A stretch of DNA of 64,000 nucleotides from Streptomyces sp. MNU76. Lineage in GTDB: Bacteria > Actinomycetota > Actinomycetes > Streptomycetales > Streptomycetaceae. Shown here piece by piece: positions 34,779-44,456 of the stretch. The number at the start of each line of letters is the position of its first letter. The stretch's first letter is position 1. Below the pieces are notes generated by a model. The model did not search any database, was not told the origin of the DNA, and was given only the letters and a program-made list of their open reading frames with translations. A program made the translations under genes and the position numbers. The stretch spans positions 930,001-994,000 of the forward strand of contig NZ_JAJKLK010000003.1 of NCBI RefSeq assembly GCF_020982545.1, in the 5' to 3' direction.

Positions 34779-37694
34779 CTACTCCAGCAACTCCGCGTAC
34801 GAACCCATGGCCAGGGCGATGTCCGCCTGGGCCCAGAACCGGTGGTACGTGAACGAGGGCGCGGCCCCGCCGGCCAGATACGCCTCGATCTTCGACCAGG
34901 CCGGGTCGTCCTCGTAGAACGACCTGATCGAGTCGAACGTCGACGTCGAGTTGATGGCGTCGCCGTTCGGCATCCTGCCGGTCCACCCGCTCGGCACGTA
35001 CACCCGGTCGTCGAACCGGTTGTAGTCCGCCCGGGTCTCGGGAACCGCGACCCCCAGCCCGTCCTGGTGGTGCTCCCACATGCCGTCGAGCAGCGCCTTG
35101 GCGACCCGGGCCGCGTCCGCGTCACCGGAGCGGTCCGCGTAGTACGTCAGCGTCTTGGCGTACGCGGCGGCCACACCCACGTCGGCGGTGTAGTCGGCGA
35201 CGGCGACGTGCAGTCCCGCGTTGGCGCCGGGACTCGACGCGTTCCACGTGTCGGGCGCGCCGGACCACTGGAGCGTCGACGGAATCCGGTACGTCCCGTC
35301 CGGATTGATCGTCGTCTTGGACAGCGCCCAGTCGACCCACTTGTCCAGCACGGTCTTCGCTGCCGCGTTGCCCGTCTGCTGGTAGTACTCGGCGACCCGC
35401 TCCATGGACCACGCCTGGAAGCCGAACCACTGGTTGGACGGCGGGTCGTGGTACACCGGCTTCTCGTCGTAGAACATGCCGTAGAAGGTCGGCGTCCCGG
35501 CCGGGGGAGTGGCGTACCGCCCCGCCCAGCTGTTGGTGGCGCCGCCCGCGATGCCGCCCTCGTTCGACTGCAGCCAGCGGTAGAACTCGATCTGCCGGTC
35601 GAGCGACTTGGCCCAGTCCGCCTGCCCGGTCGCCGACTTGGGCTTCAGCGGGGCGTAGTTGGCGAGGGCGTGGGCTGCCAGCGGGTTCTGGTAGCCGCCG
35701 TGCGTGTGGCTGGAGCCGATGCGCCAGGCCCAGCCGGCGTTGGTGTCGGTGGCACCGCCCCACGCGTAGTACCAGTTGAGCAGGTAGTGGGAGGAGTCCT
35801 TGCCGGTGCCCGCGGGGCAGGTGGTCGGTCCCACACAGTTCCCGATCTTCTTGAAGTACTTGTCGTACATCGCGTAGCGCAGGTAGTCGCCCATCTTCGC
35901 GGCCTTGGTGATGGTCGCGGAGACGTCACCGCCCTTGCCCTGCTGCTTGGCCCAGATGTCCGCCCAGTAAGCGGCCTGCACGGCTCGCGCGTCGGCGTCC
36001 GGGGCATTGGTGAACTTCCACTGCTTGGCGTACGACGCGTCACGGGTGAACAGGTCCAGGTACCCGTTCGGGCCGCCGTACTTGAACTGGTCGCAGGTGG
36101 GCTGCGGGATCGTCTCCCACACCGACTCCTGCTGCCCGCGCTGGAAGGTGTTGATGTACGACGGGCCGGTGTCGGTCGGACCCGCCTCGCACTTGCCGGG
36201 CGAGTTGCCGTAGCCGTAGACGTTGTCCACGTCCTGCAGCCAGTGCATGCCGTAGATGTCGTCCGTGCCGTGGGCGCTCTTCAGCTCGGCGGCGATGGGG
36301 TCCGGACCGACCGAGACATTGGTGTTGAGCTGCGCCGGATACTCGTTCGGGGTGTCGTGCTCCGGGGCGTACGTCGCCGGCTTGGAGGCGTTGTAGAAGG
36401 AGTTGGTGGGCTGGTCGGGCTTGGTCGGGATCATGTACTTCTCCATGATCTCCCAGGCCCCGTTGAACTTGGACCAGTCGCCCGTCACCTTGCCGTACAT
36501 GGCCTGGAGCCACAGGAGGTAGCTGTAGGCCTCCGAGGTGGTCTCATGGCCGTGGTCCGGCGCCTCGACGATCAGCGTCTCCACTGAGTGGTACGGGATG
36601 CCCTCGGGGGAGAAGTAGCCGTTCGCCGGGTTGGTGATCTTGCCGTAGAGCTCCAGGAACCGCTCGTCGTACTCGCTCGACGCGGCCAGCTGGGTCACGG
36701 TCACCGAGGCCTTGGCGTGGCCGGTCGCCGTCGAGTCGAAGACGGCCGAGCCGGTGCCGGAGGCGTTCGCGGAGATGGTCACCTTCTGGGCCGTGCTCCA
36801 GTTCGACGGCGTGAAGGTCAGCGACCCGCCGCCCGACACCGACAGACCGGTGTTGCCGGACGCCCGCGCGGTCGTCACCGTCACGTTGCCGGACGGCTGG
36901 GTCGACAGTTTCACGTCGTACGTGCCCGACTGGCCCTGGCGGACGCCCAGTTGGGTCGGCGAGACCACCACGGCGGGACCCGAGGCGACCGTGATGCCGA
37001 CCGGTGTGGAGTTCGCCGACGCGCCCAGGCTGTCGTACGCCTTGGCCACCAGCGAGTGACTGCCCACGCTCAGCCCGGAGGCGGAGTACGTGTACGGCGA
37101 GGTGGTGTCCGTGCCCAGCAGCGTGGTGTCGTCGTAGAACTCGACCTTGGTGATCGTGGCGTTGTCCGCGGCGGCGGCCGTGGCCGCCATCGGGACCGCC
37201 GTGCCCTGCGAGTACACCGCGCCCGGCGCCGGACTGGTCAGCACCGTGATCGGCGGCTGGTGCGCACCCACGCACGCGGTGCCGTTGATCGCGAAGTTGG
37301 TCGGCGCCGCGTTCGTGCCGCTGTACGTGAACTGGGCGCCCGTGCTCACCGCGGCGCCGACGGCGATCGTGCCGTTCCATGAGGCGTTCCGCGCGGTCAC
37401 GGTCTTCCCGGACTGTGACCAGGTACCGCTCCAGCCGTTGCTGAGCGTCTGGTTGCCCGTGTAGTCGTAGGTCAGGGTCCAGCCGCTGATGGCCTCGGTG
37501 CCCCGGTTGCTGATCGTGAGCTCGGCGGTGAAGCCCGAGCCCCAGTCGTTGGTCTTGTAGTCGACGTTGCAGGCGACCGCGGCCGCGCTGGCGGGGGTCG
37601 ACCCCGTGCCGAGCATCGTCAGGGGCAGGGCGAGGGCCGCGACCACGGCGGTCCACAGACGCCGCGTGGCACGGCGTCCCGGTCTGGGGTGCAT
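34779..37694 (-). CDS. Secreted cellulase, GH48 with N-terminal CBM2
   Basis: The 971-residue protein starts with a signal peptide ([20 protein letters not shown], cleavage near ASAAA). An N-terminal CBM2 follows ([20 protein letters not shown] to AINGTAC). Next come an immunoglobulin-like domain ([19 protein letters not shown]...) and a fibronectin-like domain ([20 protein letters not shown]...). The last about 630 residues are the GH48 catalytic domain, starting [19 protein letters not shown], with [19 protein letters not shown] and [22 protein letters not shown]48 enzymes are processive reducing-end cellobiohydrolases, a key exocellulase of aerobic actinomycetes. ATG at 37694 with GGAAGGAA upstream. 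A perfect CebR-type operator lies 70 bases upstream, so cellobiose or cellotriose induction is expected. Confidence 0.96.
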   Translation of the reverse strand: MHPRPGRRATRRLWTAVVAALALPLTMLGTGSTPASAAAVACNVDYKTNDWGSGFTAELTISNRGTEAISGWTLTYDYTGNQTLSNGWSGTWSQSGKTVTARNASWNGTIAVGAAVSTGAQFTYSGTNAAPTNFAINGTACVGAHQPPITVLTSPAPGAVYSQGTAVPMAATAAAADNATITKVEFYDDTTLLGTDTTSPYTYSASGLSVGSHSLVAKAYDSLGASANSTPVGITVASGPAVVVSPTQLGVRQGQSGTYDVKLSTQPSGNVTVTTARASGNTGLSVSGGGSLTFTPSNWSTAQKVTISANASGTGSAVFDSTATGHAKASVTVTQLAASSEYDERFLELYGKITNPANGYFSPEGIPYHSVETLIVEAPDHGHETTSEAYSYLLWLQAMYGKVTGDWSKFNGAWEIMEKYMIPTKPDQPTNSFYNASKPATYAPEHDTPNEYPAQLNTNVSVGPDPIAAELKSAHGTDDIYGMHWLQDVDNVYGYGNSPGKCEAGPTDTGPSYINTFQRGQQESVWETIPQPTCDQFKYGGPNGYLDLFTRDASYAKQWKFTNAPDADARAVQAAYWADIWAKQQGKGGDVSATITKAAKMGDYLRYAMYDKYFKKIGNCVGPTTCPAGTGKDSSHYLLNWYYAWGGATDTNAGWAWRIGSSHTHGGYQNPLAAHALANYAPLKPKSATGQADWAKSLDRQIEFYRWLQSNEGGIAGGATNSWAGRYATPPAGTPTFYGMFYDEKPVYHDPPSNQWFGFQAWSMERVAEYYQQTGNAAAKTVLDKWVDWALSKTTINPDGTYRIPSTLQWSGAPDTWNASSPGANAGLHVAVADYTADVGVAAAYAKTLTYYADRSGDADAARVAKALLDGMWEHHQDGLGVAVPETRADYNRFDDRVYVPSGWTGRMPNGDAINSTSTFDSIRSFYEDDPAWSKIEAYLAGGAAPSFTYHRFWAQADIALAMGSYAELLE

Positions 37695-37762
37695 GCTCTG
37701 GTTCCTTCCGTGCGGCTCTTGCGAAGGTGGGGGCGGAGCAGCAACAACAAGCCTTGAACCAG

Positions 37763-37776
37763 TGGGAGCGCTCCCA
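37763..37776. promoter_or_regulatory. CebR operator, perfect 14-bp palindrome
   Basis: TGGGAGCGCTCCCA is identical to the established CebR box of streptomycete cellulose-utilisation genes. It lies 69 bases upstream of the GH48 start. CebR is a LacI-family repressor released by cello-oligosaccharides. The rest of the gap 37695-38072 is relatively AT-rich for this genome and holds the divergent GH48/GH6 promoters and a second site; I see no gene in it. Confidence 0.93.
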
Positions 37777-37914
37777 TAGTGAGGAGGAGGGCCCAAGGGG
37801 TCAAGGTGTTTGAAGAGTCGAAATGATTCGATCAGGCGGAAACAATTCGTTGAGCGCAATAACGCAACACCTCTGTTTTTTGCCGTCACTTGGCGCTACC
37901 TTCACCAGCACCAG

Positions 37915-37928
37915 TGGGAGCGGTTCCA
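37915..37928. promoter_or_regulatory. Second CebR-type operator, upstream of GH6
   Basis: TGGGAGCGGTTCCA matches the CebR palindrome in 12 of 14 positions and lies 145 bases upstream of the GH6 start. The two sites are 152 bases apart, suited to either separate promoters or a repression loop. Confidence 0.8.
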
Positions 37929-38072
37929 TCAGTCGACGCGCTCGTCCCAGGCGTGTCCGAGCTGCGAGGAACGCTCCGCGCACACCCCCAGCGTTCAGGT
38001 CTTTTACTCGCCTCGGCGACAGCGCGACGACTCCTCCTCGTACACCCCACTACGGAAGAGGAACCCGCACTC

Positions 38073-39785
38073 ATGAGCCGTACCAGAACAGCACTCCTCG
38101 CGGCGTTGGCGCTGGTCGCCGGCGCCGCCGGGACCGCCGCCGCCGCGGTGCCCGACGACGTCGGCGCCCAGGCGGTCCCCTGCACGGTCGACTACAAGGT
38201 GCAGAACCAGTGGTCCACCGGCTTCACCACCGCCGTCACGATCACCAACAACAGCGCCGCGAAGTCCTCGTGGGCCGTGAAGTGGTCGTACGCGGGCAAC
38301 CAGCAGGTCACCAGCGGGTGGAACTCCCGGATCACCCAGAGCGGTACGTCGGTGACAGCCGCCAACGAGACGTACAACGGCACGCTGGCCACCGGCGGTT
38401 CGGTCAGCTTCGGCTTCCAGGCCTCCTACAGCGGCACCAACGCCCTGCCGACGACCTTCACGCTCGACGGCGTGACCTGCAACGTCGACGACGGCGGAGG
38501 TGGCGGCACCGATCCGGACCCGGGCACGCCGGGCAGCAGGGTGGACAACCCGTACAGCGGCGCCAAGGTGTACGTGAACCCCGAGTGGTCCGCCAACGCC
38601 GCCGCCGAACCGGGCGGCAGCCGGATCTCCAACCAGCCGACGGGTGTCTGGCTGGACCGCACCGCGGCCATCGCGGGCGCCGGCGGCAAGATGGGCCTGC
38701 GCGCCCACCTCGACGAGGCGCTGCGGCAGAAGGGCTCGGGCGAGCTCGTCGTCCAGTTGGTGATCTACAACCTGCCCGGCCGTGACTGCTCGGCCCTCGC
38801 CTCCAACGGCGAGCTGGGCCCGACGGAGATCGACAAGTACAAGACGCAGTACATCGACCCGATCAAGGCGATCCTCGCCGACTCCAAGTACGCCGGCCTG
38901 CGGATCGTCACCACGGTCGAGATCGACTCGCTGCCCAACCTCGTCACCAACGTCGGCAGCCGCCCGACGGCCGTGCCGCAGTGCGACGTGATGAAGGCCA
39001 ACGGCAACTACGTCAAGGGTGTCGGGTACGCGCTGAACAAGCTGGGCGACGTCCCCAACGTCTACAACTACGTCGACGCCGGCCACCACGGCTGGCTCGG
39101 CTGGGACGACAACTTCGCCCCCTCCGCCGCCATCATGAAGGAGGCGGCGACCGCCGAGGGCGCCACGGTGAACGACGTCCACGGCTTCATCACCAACACG
39201 GCGAACTACAGCGCGCTGAAGGAGAACAACTTCACCATCAACGACACCGTGGCCGGCAAGTCGGTCCGCGAGTCGAAGTGGCTGGACTGGAACCGCTACG
39301 TCGACGAACTGTCCTTCGCCCAGGCTTTCCGCGCCCAGGCGGTCTCGGCGGGCTTCAACTCGAACATCGGCATGCTCATCGACACCTCCCGCAACGGTTG
39401 GGGCGGTACCGCACGGCCCACCGGACCGGGCGCGACGACCAGCGTCGACACCTACATCGACGGCGGGCGCTACGACCGCCGCCTCAACACGGGCAACTGG
39501 TGCAACCAGTCCGGAGCCGGCCTCGGTGAGCGTCCGAAGGCCTCCCCGGCGACCGGGATCGACGCCTACGTGTGGATGAAGCCGCCGGGGGAGTCCGACG
39601 GGGCCAGCTCCGCCATCCCGAACGACGAGGGCAAGGGCTTCGACCGCATGTGCGACCCGACGTACACGGGCAACCCGCGGAACAACTACAACATGTCCGG
39701 CGCCCTGGCGAACGCGCCGATCTCCGGGCACTGGTTCTCCGCCCAGTTCCAGCAGCTGATGCAGAACGCGTACCCCGCGCTCTGA
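38073..39785 (+). CDS. Secreted cellobiohydrolase/endoglucanase, GH6 with N-terminal CBM2
   Basis: The 570-residue protein has a signal peptide (TRTALLAALALVAGAAGTAA), then a CBM2 (PCTVDYKVQNQWSTGFTTAV to LDGVTCNV). A GGGGGTDPDPGTPG linker leads to a GH6 catalytic domain. Visible GH6 signatures are YVNPEWSANAA, VVQLVIYNLPGRDCSALASN (with the catalytic-region aspartate), TVEIDSLPNLV, YNYVDAGHHGWLGW and MLIDTSRNGWGG. The two tunnel-loop segments and exo-type CxxP inserts suggest a non-reducing-end cellobiohydrolase, complementing the divergent GH48 reducing-end enzyme. The CebR-type site upstream implies co-regulation. A 16-bp hairpin terminator follows. Confidence 0.95.
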   Translation: MSRTRTALLAALALVAGAAGTAAAAVPDDVGAQAVPCTVDYKVQNQWSTGFTTAVTITNNSAAKSSWAVKWSYAGNQQVTSGWNSRITQSGTSVTAANETYNGTLATGGSVSFGFQASYSGTNALPTTFTLDGVTCNVDDGGGGGTDPDPGTPGSRVDNPYSGAKVYVNPEWSANAAAEPGGSRISNQPTGVWLDRTAAIAGAGGKMGLRAHLDEALRQKGSGELVVQLVIYNLPGRDCSALASNGELGPTEIDKYKTQYIDPIKAILADSKYAGLRIVTTVEIDSLPNLVTNVGSRPTAVPQCDVMKANGNYVKGVGYALNKLGDVPNVYNYVDAGHHGWLGWDDNFAPSAAIMKEAATAEGATVNDVHGFITNTANYSALKENNFTINDTVAGKSVRESKWLDWNRYVDELSFAQAFRAQAVSAGFNSNIGMLIDTSRNGWGGTARPTGPGATTSVDTYIDGGRYDRRLNTGNWCNQSGAGLGERPKASPATGIDAYVWMKPPGESDGASSAIPNDEGKGFDRMCDPTYTGNPRNNYNMSGALANAPISGHWFSAQFQQLMQNAYPAL

Positions 39786-39799
39786 GTCCGCTCGCGTGA

Positions 39800-39850
39800 A
39801 CCGGTCCGCCAGGGGTCAGTCTCTCTTCCCCCACCCCCTGGCGGACCGGT
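39800..39850 (+). terminator. Hairpin terminator after the GH6 gene
   Basis: ACCGGTCCGCCAGGGG (39800-39815) and CCCCTGGCGGACCGGT (39835-39850) form a perfect 16-bp stem around a 19-base pyrimidine-rich loop. Confidence 0.88.
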
Positions 39851-39966
39851 GGCATGCCCGTGTGAGGCACGTCACGATGAGGGAGGTGGGCGGATGCGAT
39901 GAGTTCCGGGCGGCGCGGCGGTCTGTATCGCCGTAAGCCCGTGACAGTGAGAGAGAAGAGAACCCC

Positions 39967-40563
39967 ATGCGCATCGTGATCTGCGAGTTCATGAGCCTGG
40001 ACGGAGTCGTGCAGGCGCCCGGCGGTGCCGACGAGGACATCGACGGCGGGTTCGCCCACGGCGGCTGGACCCACCCGTTCTTCGACCCGGAGGTCGTGGG
40101 CGGCGCCTGGGACGCCGCCCTGGAGAAGGCCGACGCGCTGCTGTACGGCCGACGCACCTGGACGGCCATGGCCGGTGCGTGGCCCGACCGCGCGGGCGAC
40201 CCCTTCGCCGACCGGATGAACTCCATCCGCAAGTACGTCGTGTCCACAACGCTCACCGAGTCCGAGCTGACCTGGGACAACACCACGCTCGTCCCGGGCG
40301 CGGAGGCGATCGCCGAGATCCGCAAGCTCCGCGAGGCCGAGGGGGGCGACCTGCTGGTCATGGGCAGCCCGACGCTCGCCCGCACCCTCCTCCAGGAGGG
40401 GCTCGCCGACGAGCTCGTGCTGATCGTCATGCCGGTGCTCCTCGGCGGCGGCAAGACGATCTTCCCGGGTGACGGTGCCAAGCACACCCTGGAACTGGTC
40501 TCCACGACCACCAGCGGCACCGGCGCGAACGTGTGTGTCTACCGGCCGGCACAGCAGGGATGA
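39967..40563 (+). CDS. Dihydrofolate reductase/RibD C-terminal domain family protein
   Basis: The 198-residue protein is a stand-alone RibD_C/DHFR-like domain. It has an N-terminal strand VICEFMSLDGVVQAPGG, ALLYGRRTWTAMAGAWPDR, YVVSTTLTESELTWDNTTLV, GGDLLVMGSPTLARTLLQEG and VLLGGGKTIFPGDG. Such proteins bind NADPH, and their substrates are mostly unknown. An AGAGAGAAGAG stands before the ATG. It is followed at about 105 bases by a methyltransferase gene with no recognised functional link. Confidence 0.85.
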   Translation: MRIVICEFMSLDGVVQAPGGADEDIDGGFAHGGWTHPFFDPEVVGGAWDAALEKADALLYGRRTWTAMAGAWPDRAGDPFADRMNSIRKYVVSTTLTESELTWDNTTLVPGAEAIAEIRKLREAEGGDLLVMGSPTLARTLLQEGLADELVLIVMPVLLGGGKTIFPGDGAKHTLELVSTTTSGTGANVCVYRPAQQG

Positions 40564-40667
40564 CCGGGCGGAATCGGCACAGCAGATTTGCCGGTACGGC
40601 AAGAGAGGTGGCGGTCGTCGGGTGCGTCGGAGCAGGCTGACACCACCCGGAAGAGAGGCTCACCGTC

Positions 40668-41588
40668 ATGGGGCAGCACCACCACGGCCAGGATCCGCAC
40701 CGGCACGGACACCAGTGCGGGCAGGGCCACGGCCACGATCACGGCCATCACACCGATCTGGACTGGGCCGAGCTGGCCGAGCACCTCGTGGAGCAGGCGG
40801 AACTGTTCGACCCGCTCAATCGGCGTGCCGCCGCCTGGGTCGCCATGCGCCAGCCCGAGCCGGGGCTGGTCGTCGACGTCGGCAGCGGCCCGGGGGTGGT
40901 GAGCTGTCTGCTCGCCGAGGAGTTCCCCGGCGCCCGGGTCGTCGCACTGGACGGCTCGGGGCCGCTGCTGGAGCGTGCGCATACCCGTGCCGAACAGCTT
41001 GGCCTCGCGGACCGGTTCGCCACCCTGGAGGCCGAACTTCCGGACGGTCTGGGGGAGTTGGACTACCCAGCCGACCTGATGTGGGCGAGCCGCAGTCTGC
41101 ACCACCTCGGTGACCAGCGCGCCGCCCTCGCAGCCTTCGCCGAACGCCTGGCGCCCGGCGGCACGTTGGCCCTCGTCGAGGGCGGGCTGCCCAGTCGGTT
41201 CCTGCCGCGTGACATCGGCATCGGACGCCCCGGGCTGCAGTCCCGGATCGACGCGGCGGAGGACCGGTGGTTCACCGAGATGCGGGGGTCGGTGCCCGGG
41301 AGCGTCCCGGAGACCGAGGACTGGCCGGGGCTGCTCATCGCCGCGGGTCTGCGCGACGTCACGTCCCGCACCTTCCTGCTGGACCTGCCGGCCCCGGTCC
41401 CCGAAGCCGCCCGCGCCTACGCCGTGGGCCAGTTCCAGCGCGCCCGGGGCATGCTCGCGGAGTTCCTCGACGCCGCCGACCTCTCGACGGTCGACCGTCT
41501 CCTCGACCCCGACGACAAGGCGAGCCTGCACCACCGCACGGACCTCTTCGTCCTCGCGGCCCAGACGGTGCATGTGGCTCGGCGGTGA
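40668..41588 (+). CDS. Class I methyltransferase with a histidine-rich N-terminus
   Basis: The first about 28 residues (GQHHHGQDPHRHGHQCGQGH then GHDHGHH) contain eleven histidines and a cysteine, a likely metal-binding tail. The rest is a SAM-binding domain: LVVDVGSGPGVVSCLLAEEF, RVVALDGSGPLLERA, ADLMWASRSLHHLGD and RLAPGGTLALVEGG. A C-terminal part then resembles Methyltransf_12/UbiE-like enzymes. Histidine-rich tails suggest nickel, zinc or copper binding or a methylated metal(loid) substrate, but this is inference. The ATG start is preceded by AAGAGAGG. No metal transporter lies adjacent. Confidence 0.83.
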   Translation: MGQHHHGQDPHRHGHQCGQGHGHDHGHHTDLDWAELAEHLVEQAELFDPLNRRAAAWVAMRQPEPGLVVDVGSGPGVVSCLLAEEFPGARVVALDGSGPLLERAHTRAEQLGLADRFATLEAELPDGLGELDYPADLMWASRSLHHLGDQRAALAAFAERLAPGGTLALVEGGLPSRFLPRDIGIGRPGLQSRIDAAEDRWFTEMRGSVPGSVPETEDWPGLLIAAGLRDVTSRTFLLDLPAPVPEAARAYAVGQFQRARGMLAEFLDAADLSTVDRLLDPDDKASLHHRTDLFVLAAQTVHVARR

Positions 41589-41712
41589 CGGAGCGCGTCG
41601 CGGCGAAGTCCCCCTGGCCCGGCGGCGCTTGACTTCGAGAGTGCTCCAAGTGATGGACTCCGTACGTCGGCCGGAGTCCACCCGGCCGGCCGGAACCAGT
41701 AGGGGGACTTCC

Positions 41713-42414
41713 ATGACCGACGCTCCCGTGGCGCTCATCACCGGCGGATCCAGCGGCATCGGAGCCGCCGTCGCCCGGCAGTTGCTCGACCTCGGCCACC
41801 GGGTGGCCGTCACCGGGCGCAGGCCCGACCGGTTGCGGGCCTTCGCCGCCGAACTCGGCGATCCGGACGGCCTGTTGACCCTGCCGGGGCACGCGGCGGA
41901 GTACGCGGACGTACAGGCGGCGGTGGACGCCACGCTGAAGGAGTTCGGGCAGATCGACACCGCCCTCGCCAACGCCGGGTTCGGCACCCACGACACGGTC
42001 GCCGAGGGTGATCCGGCCGGGTGGTCGGAGATGGTGCTGACCAATGTGCTCGGCCCGGCCCTGCTCATCCGGGCCTCCATCGACGCCCTCAAGGAGAGCA
42101 GGGGGCGGATCATGCTGGTCGGCAGCGTCGCGGGCTTCATTCACGGGCCCGGGAACATCTACGGGGCCACGAAGTGGGCTGTCACCGGACTCGCGGAGAA
42201 CACACGGCGGCAGGTGACCGAATGGGGCGTCGGCGTGACCCTCATCGCGCCCGGCCGGGTGGAGACGCCGTTCTGGGACAGCTACGGCAGCCTGCCGCCC
42301 GGCCATCTCCTCACCGCCGACCAGATCGCCGACTCCGTGGTCTGGGCGATCCGCCAGCCGGCCGGGGTGGACATCAACACCGTGGTCGTACGGCCGATCG
42401 GGCAGCCGGTCTGA
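41713..42414 (+). CDS. Short-chain dehydrogenase/reductase
   Basis: The 233-residue protein is a classical SDR. It has the NAD(P)-binding TGGSSGIGAAVARQL near residue 10, NAGFGTHDT, the catalytic serine region VGSVAGFIHGPGNIYGATKW (Ser, Tyr and Lys) and the tail VETPFWDSY. The Arg in TGRR after strand 2 suggests NADP(H) preference. The substrate is unknown. The ATG at 41713 is preceded by AGGGGGAC. It converges with the aldo/keto reductase gene over a hairpin terminator. Confidence 0.9.
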   Translation: MTDAPVALITGGSSGIGAAVARQLLDLGHRVAVTGRRPDRLRAFAAELGDPDGLLTLPGHAAEYADVQAAVDATLKEFGQIDTALANAGFGTHDTVAEGDPAGWSEMVLTNVLGPALLIRASIDALKESRGRIMLVGSVAGFIHGPGNIYGATKWAVTGLAENTRRQVTEWGVGVTLIAPGRVETPFWDSYGSLPPGHLLTADQIADSVVWAIRQPAGVDINTVVVRPIGQPV

Positions 42415-42459
42415 GCGCGGGCGCCATGGGGCCGCGGGCGCCGCGGGTGCCGGACACAC

Positions 42460-42496
42460 GAGACCGCCCGTCGAGCGGCTTCCGACGGGCGGTCTC
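42460..42496. terminator. Hairpin terminator plus 12-base tandem repeats
   Basis: GAGACCGCCCGTCG and CGACGGGCGGTCTC form a perfect 14-bp stem with a nine-base loop between the convergent SDR and aldo/keto reductase genes. Directly after it, four 12-base units beginning GTCTC (GTCTCAGGTGAG and variants, to about 42540) run into the 3' end of the reductase gene. Confidence 0.85.
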
Positions 42497-42530
42497 AGGT
42501 GAGGTCTCAGGTGCTGTCTCGGGCCCTGTC

Positions 42531-43367
42531 TCAGGCCTGGTTGAACGTCGCCGGGTCCGGGCCGATGCGCCGGTCCTCGTTCAGCGCGCTGATCGCGGCG
42601 ATGTCCTCGGTGTCCAGGGAGAAGTCGAAGACCTCGATGTTCTCCTTGATGCGGGACGGGGTCACGGACTTGGGGATGACCACGTTGCCCAGCTGGAGGT
42701 GCCAGCGGAGGACCACCTGCGCGGGGGTGCGGCCGTGCTTCTGTGCGATCGCGATGATCGCCGGGACCTCCAGGAGCCCCTTGCCCTGGCCGAGCGGCGA
42801 CCAGGCCTCGGTGGCGATGCCCTGCTCCGCGTGGTACTCGCGGGCGGCGAGCTGCTGCAGGTGCGGGTGCAGCTCGATCTGGTTGACGGCCGGGATGACG
42901 TTCGTGGCCTCGATCAGGGTCTCCAGGTGCTCCGGAAGGAAGTTGGAGACACCGATGGCCTTCGCGCGTCCGTCGGCGTAGAGCTTCTCGAACGCCTTGA
43001 ACGTGTCGACGAAGGTGCCCCGGTCCGGCAGCGGCCAGTGGATCAGGTACAGATCGACGTACTCCAGGCCGAGCTTGTCCAGGGACTCGTCGAAGGCGCG
43101 CAGGGTGGAGTCGTAGCCCTGGTCGCTGTTCCAGAGCTTGGTGGTGACGAAGAGGTCCTTGCGGGCGACGCCGGCCTTGGCGAGGGCCTTGCCCGTGCCC
43201 TCCTCGTTGCCGTAGATCGCGGCGGTGTCGATGCTCCGGTAGCCGGCCTCCAGTGCGGTGGTGACCGCCTGCTCGGCCTCGTCGTCCGGCACCTGCCACA
43301 CGCCGAAGCCCAGCTGGGGCATCTCGACGCCGTTGTTCAGGATGATCGGGGGGACCTTGCTGCTCAC
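42531..43367 (-). CDS. Aldo/keto reductase
   Basis: The 278-residue protein is a typical AKR (2,5-diketo-D-gluconate reductase-like). It has [29 protein letters not shown] with the catalytic Asp and Tyr, [14 protein letters not shown] with the Lys, and YLIHWPLPD with the His. The NADPH-binding end is [20 protein letters not shown]. It reduces carbonyl compounds with NADPH; the physiological substrate is unknown. GTG start with AAAGGA about eleven bases upstream. It is divergent from the Tat-secreted lyase-like gene across about 230 bases. Confidence 0.93.
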   Translation of the reverse strand: MSSKVPPIILNNGVEMPQLGFGVWQVPDDEAEQAVTTALEAGYRSIDTAAIYGNEEGTGKALAKAGVARKDLFVTTKLWNSDQGYDSTLRAFDESLDKLGLEYVDLYLIHWPLPDRGTFVDTFKAFEKLYADGRAKAIGVSNFLPEHLETLIEATNVIPAVNQIELHPHLQQLAAREYHAEQGIATEAWSPLGQGKGLLEVPAIIAIAQKHGRTPAQVVLRWHLQLGNVVIPKSVTPSRIKENIEVFDFSLDTEDIAAISALNEDRRIGPDPATFNQA

Positions 43368-43599
43368 GAGCTCTCGATCCTTTAAGTCGTCGGGTGGTAC
43401 TTCCCATCGTCAACGATCACGGCGCGCGATGCATTCCTGAGCGGCTCGCTCGCGCCCCGAACCGCAGATTGGCCGGAAATGGATCCGGCGGTCCCAGCCT
43501 ATCGGTCTGGACCATTGACCGAACGCGGTCACGCGGGGAACCTGTCCTTGCCGCGACACATGTCGGTGAATCTCACTCACGTACGTGAATGGATGGCTC

Positions 43600-44418
43600 A
43601 TGACCCCCACTCGAAGGAACGTTCTCGGCGCCGCGCTCGGCGGCGCCGCGGCGGCCGCCGTCGGGCTGCCGGCCCCCGCCGCGCACGCCGCCTCCTGGCA
43701 GTTGAAGTGGTCCCCCTCGGCGAGCGCCGACGGACTGCGCGCCTTCGAGACCCTGGAGGACGACCGCGCCGACTCCCACACCGCCGCCGCGCCGCACATC
43801 CGTGCCACCGGCGACACCTGGCGGTTCGACATGCACACCGTCGACCGGGACACCTCCACCGACCGCCAGCGCCATGAGGTCACCGGCCTGCGGACGGGCA
43901 GCGGCTTCCTGCGCTGGACCGAGGGGCAGACCTGGCGGGTCACCTACCAGATGTACATCCCGACCTCGCTGAAGGCGACCACCAGCTTCACGCACATCAT
44001 GCAGATGAAACAGCCCGGCGCCGGCACCTCGCCGCTCGTCGTGCAGTCCCTGCGGCGGGATGGGGGCACCTCCCGCTCGAGCGAAGCCGAGAGTGGGGGA
44101 GGCGCGCAGACCATCGAGCTGAAGCTGCCGATCGACGACATCCTGGTCGGCCGCACCGACCTGGCGCCGCTGCACAACTCCTGGGTGGACGTCGACTTCC
44201 AGGTCAAGGTGGGCAACGGCTCGGCCGGTTCGGTGCGGTGGATCCTGAAGAAGGGCTCGACCACGCTCATCGACGTCTCCCGCAGCGGCGTCGACACCTT
44301 CCTCGCGGACCGGCTGCGCCCCAAGTGGGGCATCTACCGTTCGCTGGGCGACACCTCGGGTTCCCTGCAGAACTGCCATCTGCTGCTGCGGAACATGCGG
44401 GGCTACCAGTTGGTCTGA
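43600..44418 (+). CDS. Tat-secreted polysaccharide-lyase-like protein with repeat-derived insertion
   Basis: The 272-residue protein has a twin-arginine signal peptide (TRRNVLGAALGGAAAAAVG, ending AHA). The jelly-roll-like domain that follows resembles bacterial polysaccharide lyase-like proteins (PF14099/PL20 type). Visible segments are TWRFDMHTVDRDTSTDRQRH, WRVTYQMYIPTSL, FTHIMQMKQPGAG and LRPKWGIYRSLGD. I am not certain of the family or substrate. Residues around 150-167 (RRDGGTSRSSEAESGGG) are encoded by palindromic repeat family B and are probably an insertion in a loop. The ATG at 43600 is preferred over a GTG at 43585 because the Tat motif then starts near residue 5. Confidence 0.65.
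   Translation: MTPTRRNVLGAALGGAAAAAVGLPAPAAHAASWQLKWSPSASADGLRAFETLEDDRADSHTAAAPHIRATGDTWRFDMHTVDRDTSTDRQRHEVTGLRTGSGFLRWTEGQTWRVTYQMYIPTSLKATTSFTHIMQMKQPGAGTSPLVVQSLRRDGGTSRSSEAESGGGAQTIELKLPIDDILVGRTDLAPLHNSWVDVDFQVKVGNGSAGSVRWILKKGSTTLIDVSRSGVDTFLADRLRPKWGIYRSLGDTSGSLQNCHLLLRNMRGYQLV
44061..44100 (+). repeat. Palindromic repeat, family B, in frame inside a coding gene
   Basis: TGGGGGCACCTCCCGCTCG, then AGCGAAGCCGAGAGTGGGGG. The ends and the central CTCGAGCG form imperfect inverted repeats. It adds about 14 residues to the lyase-like protein without breaking the frame. The sialidase gene has the same repeat in the same phase at 50076-50116. Confidence 0.8.
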
Positions 44419-44456
44419 CCGGCCGCCGACGGCGCCCGTGACGGGGCGAGCGGGTC

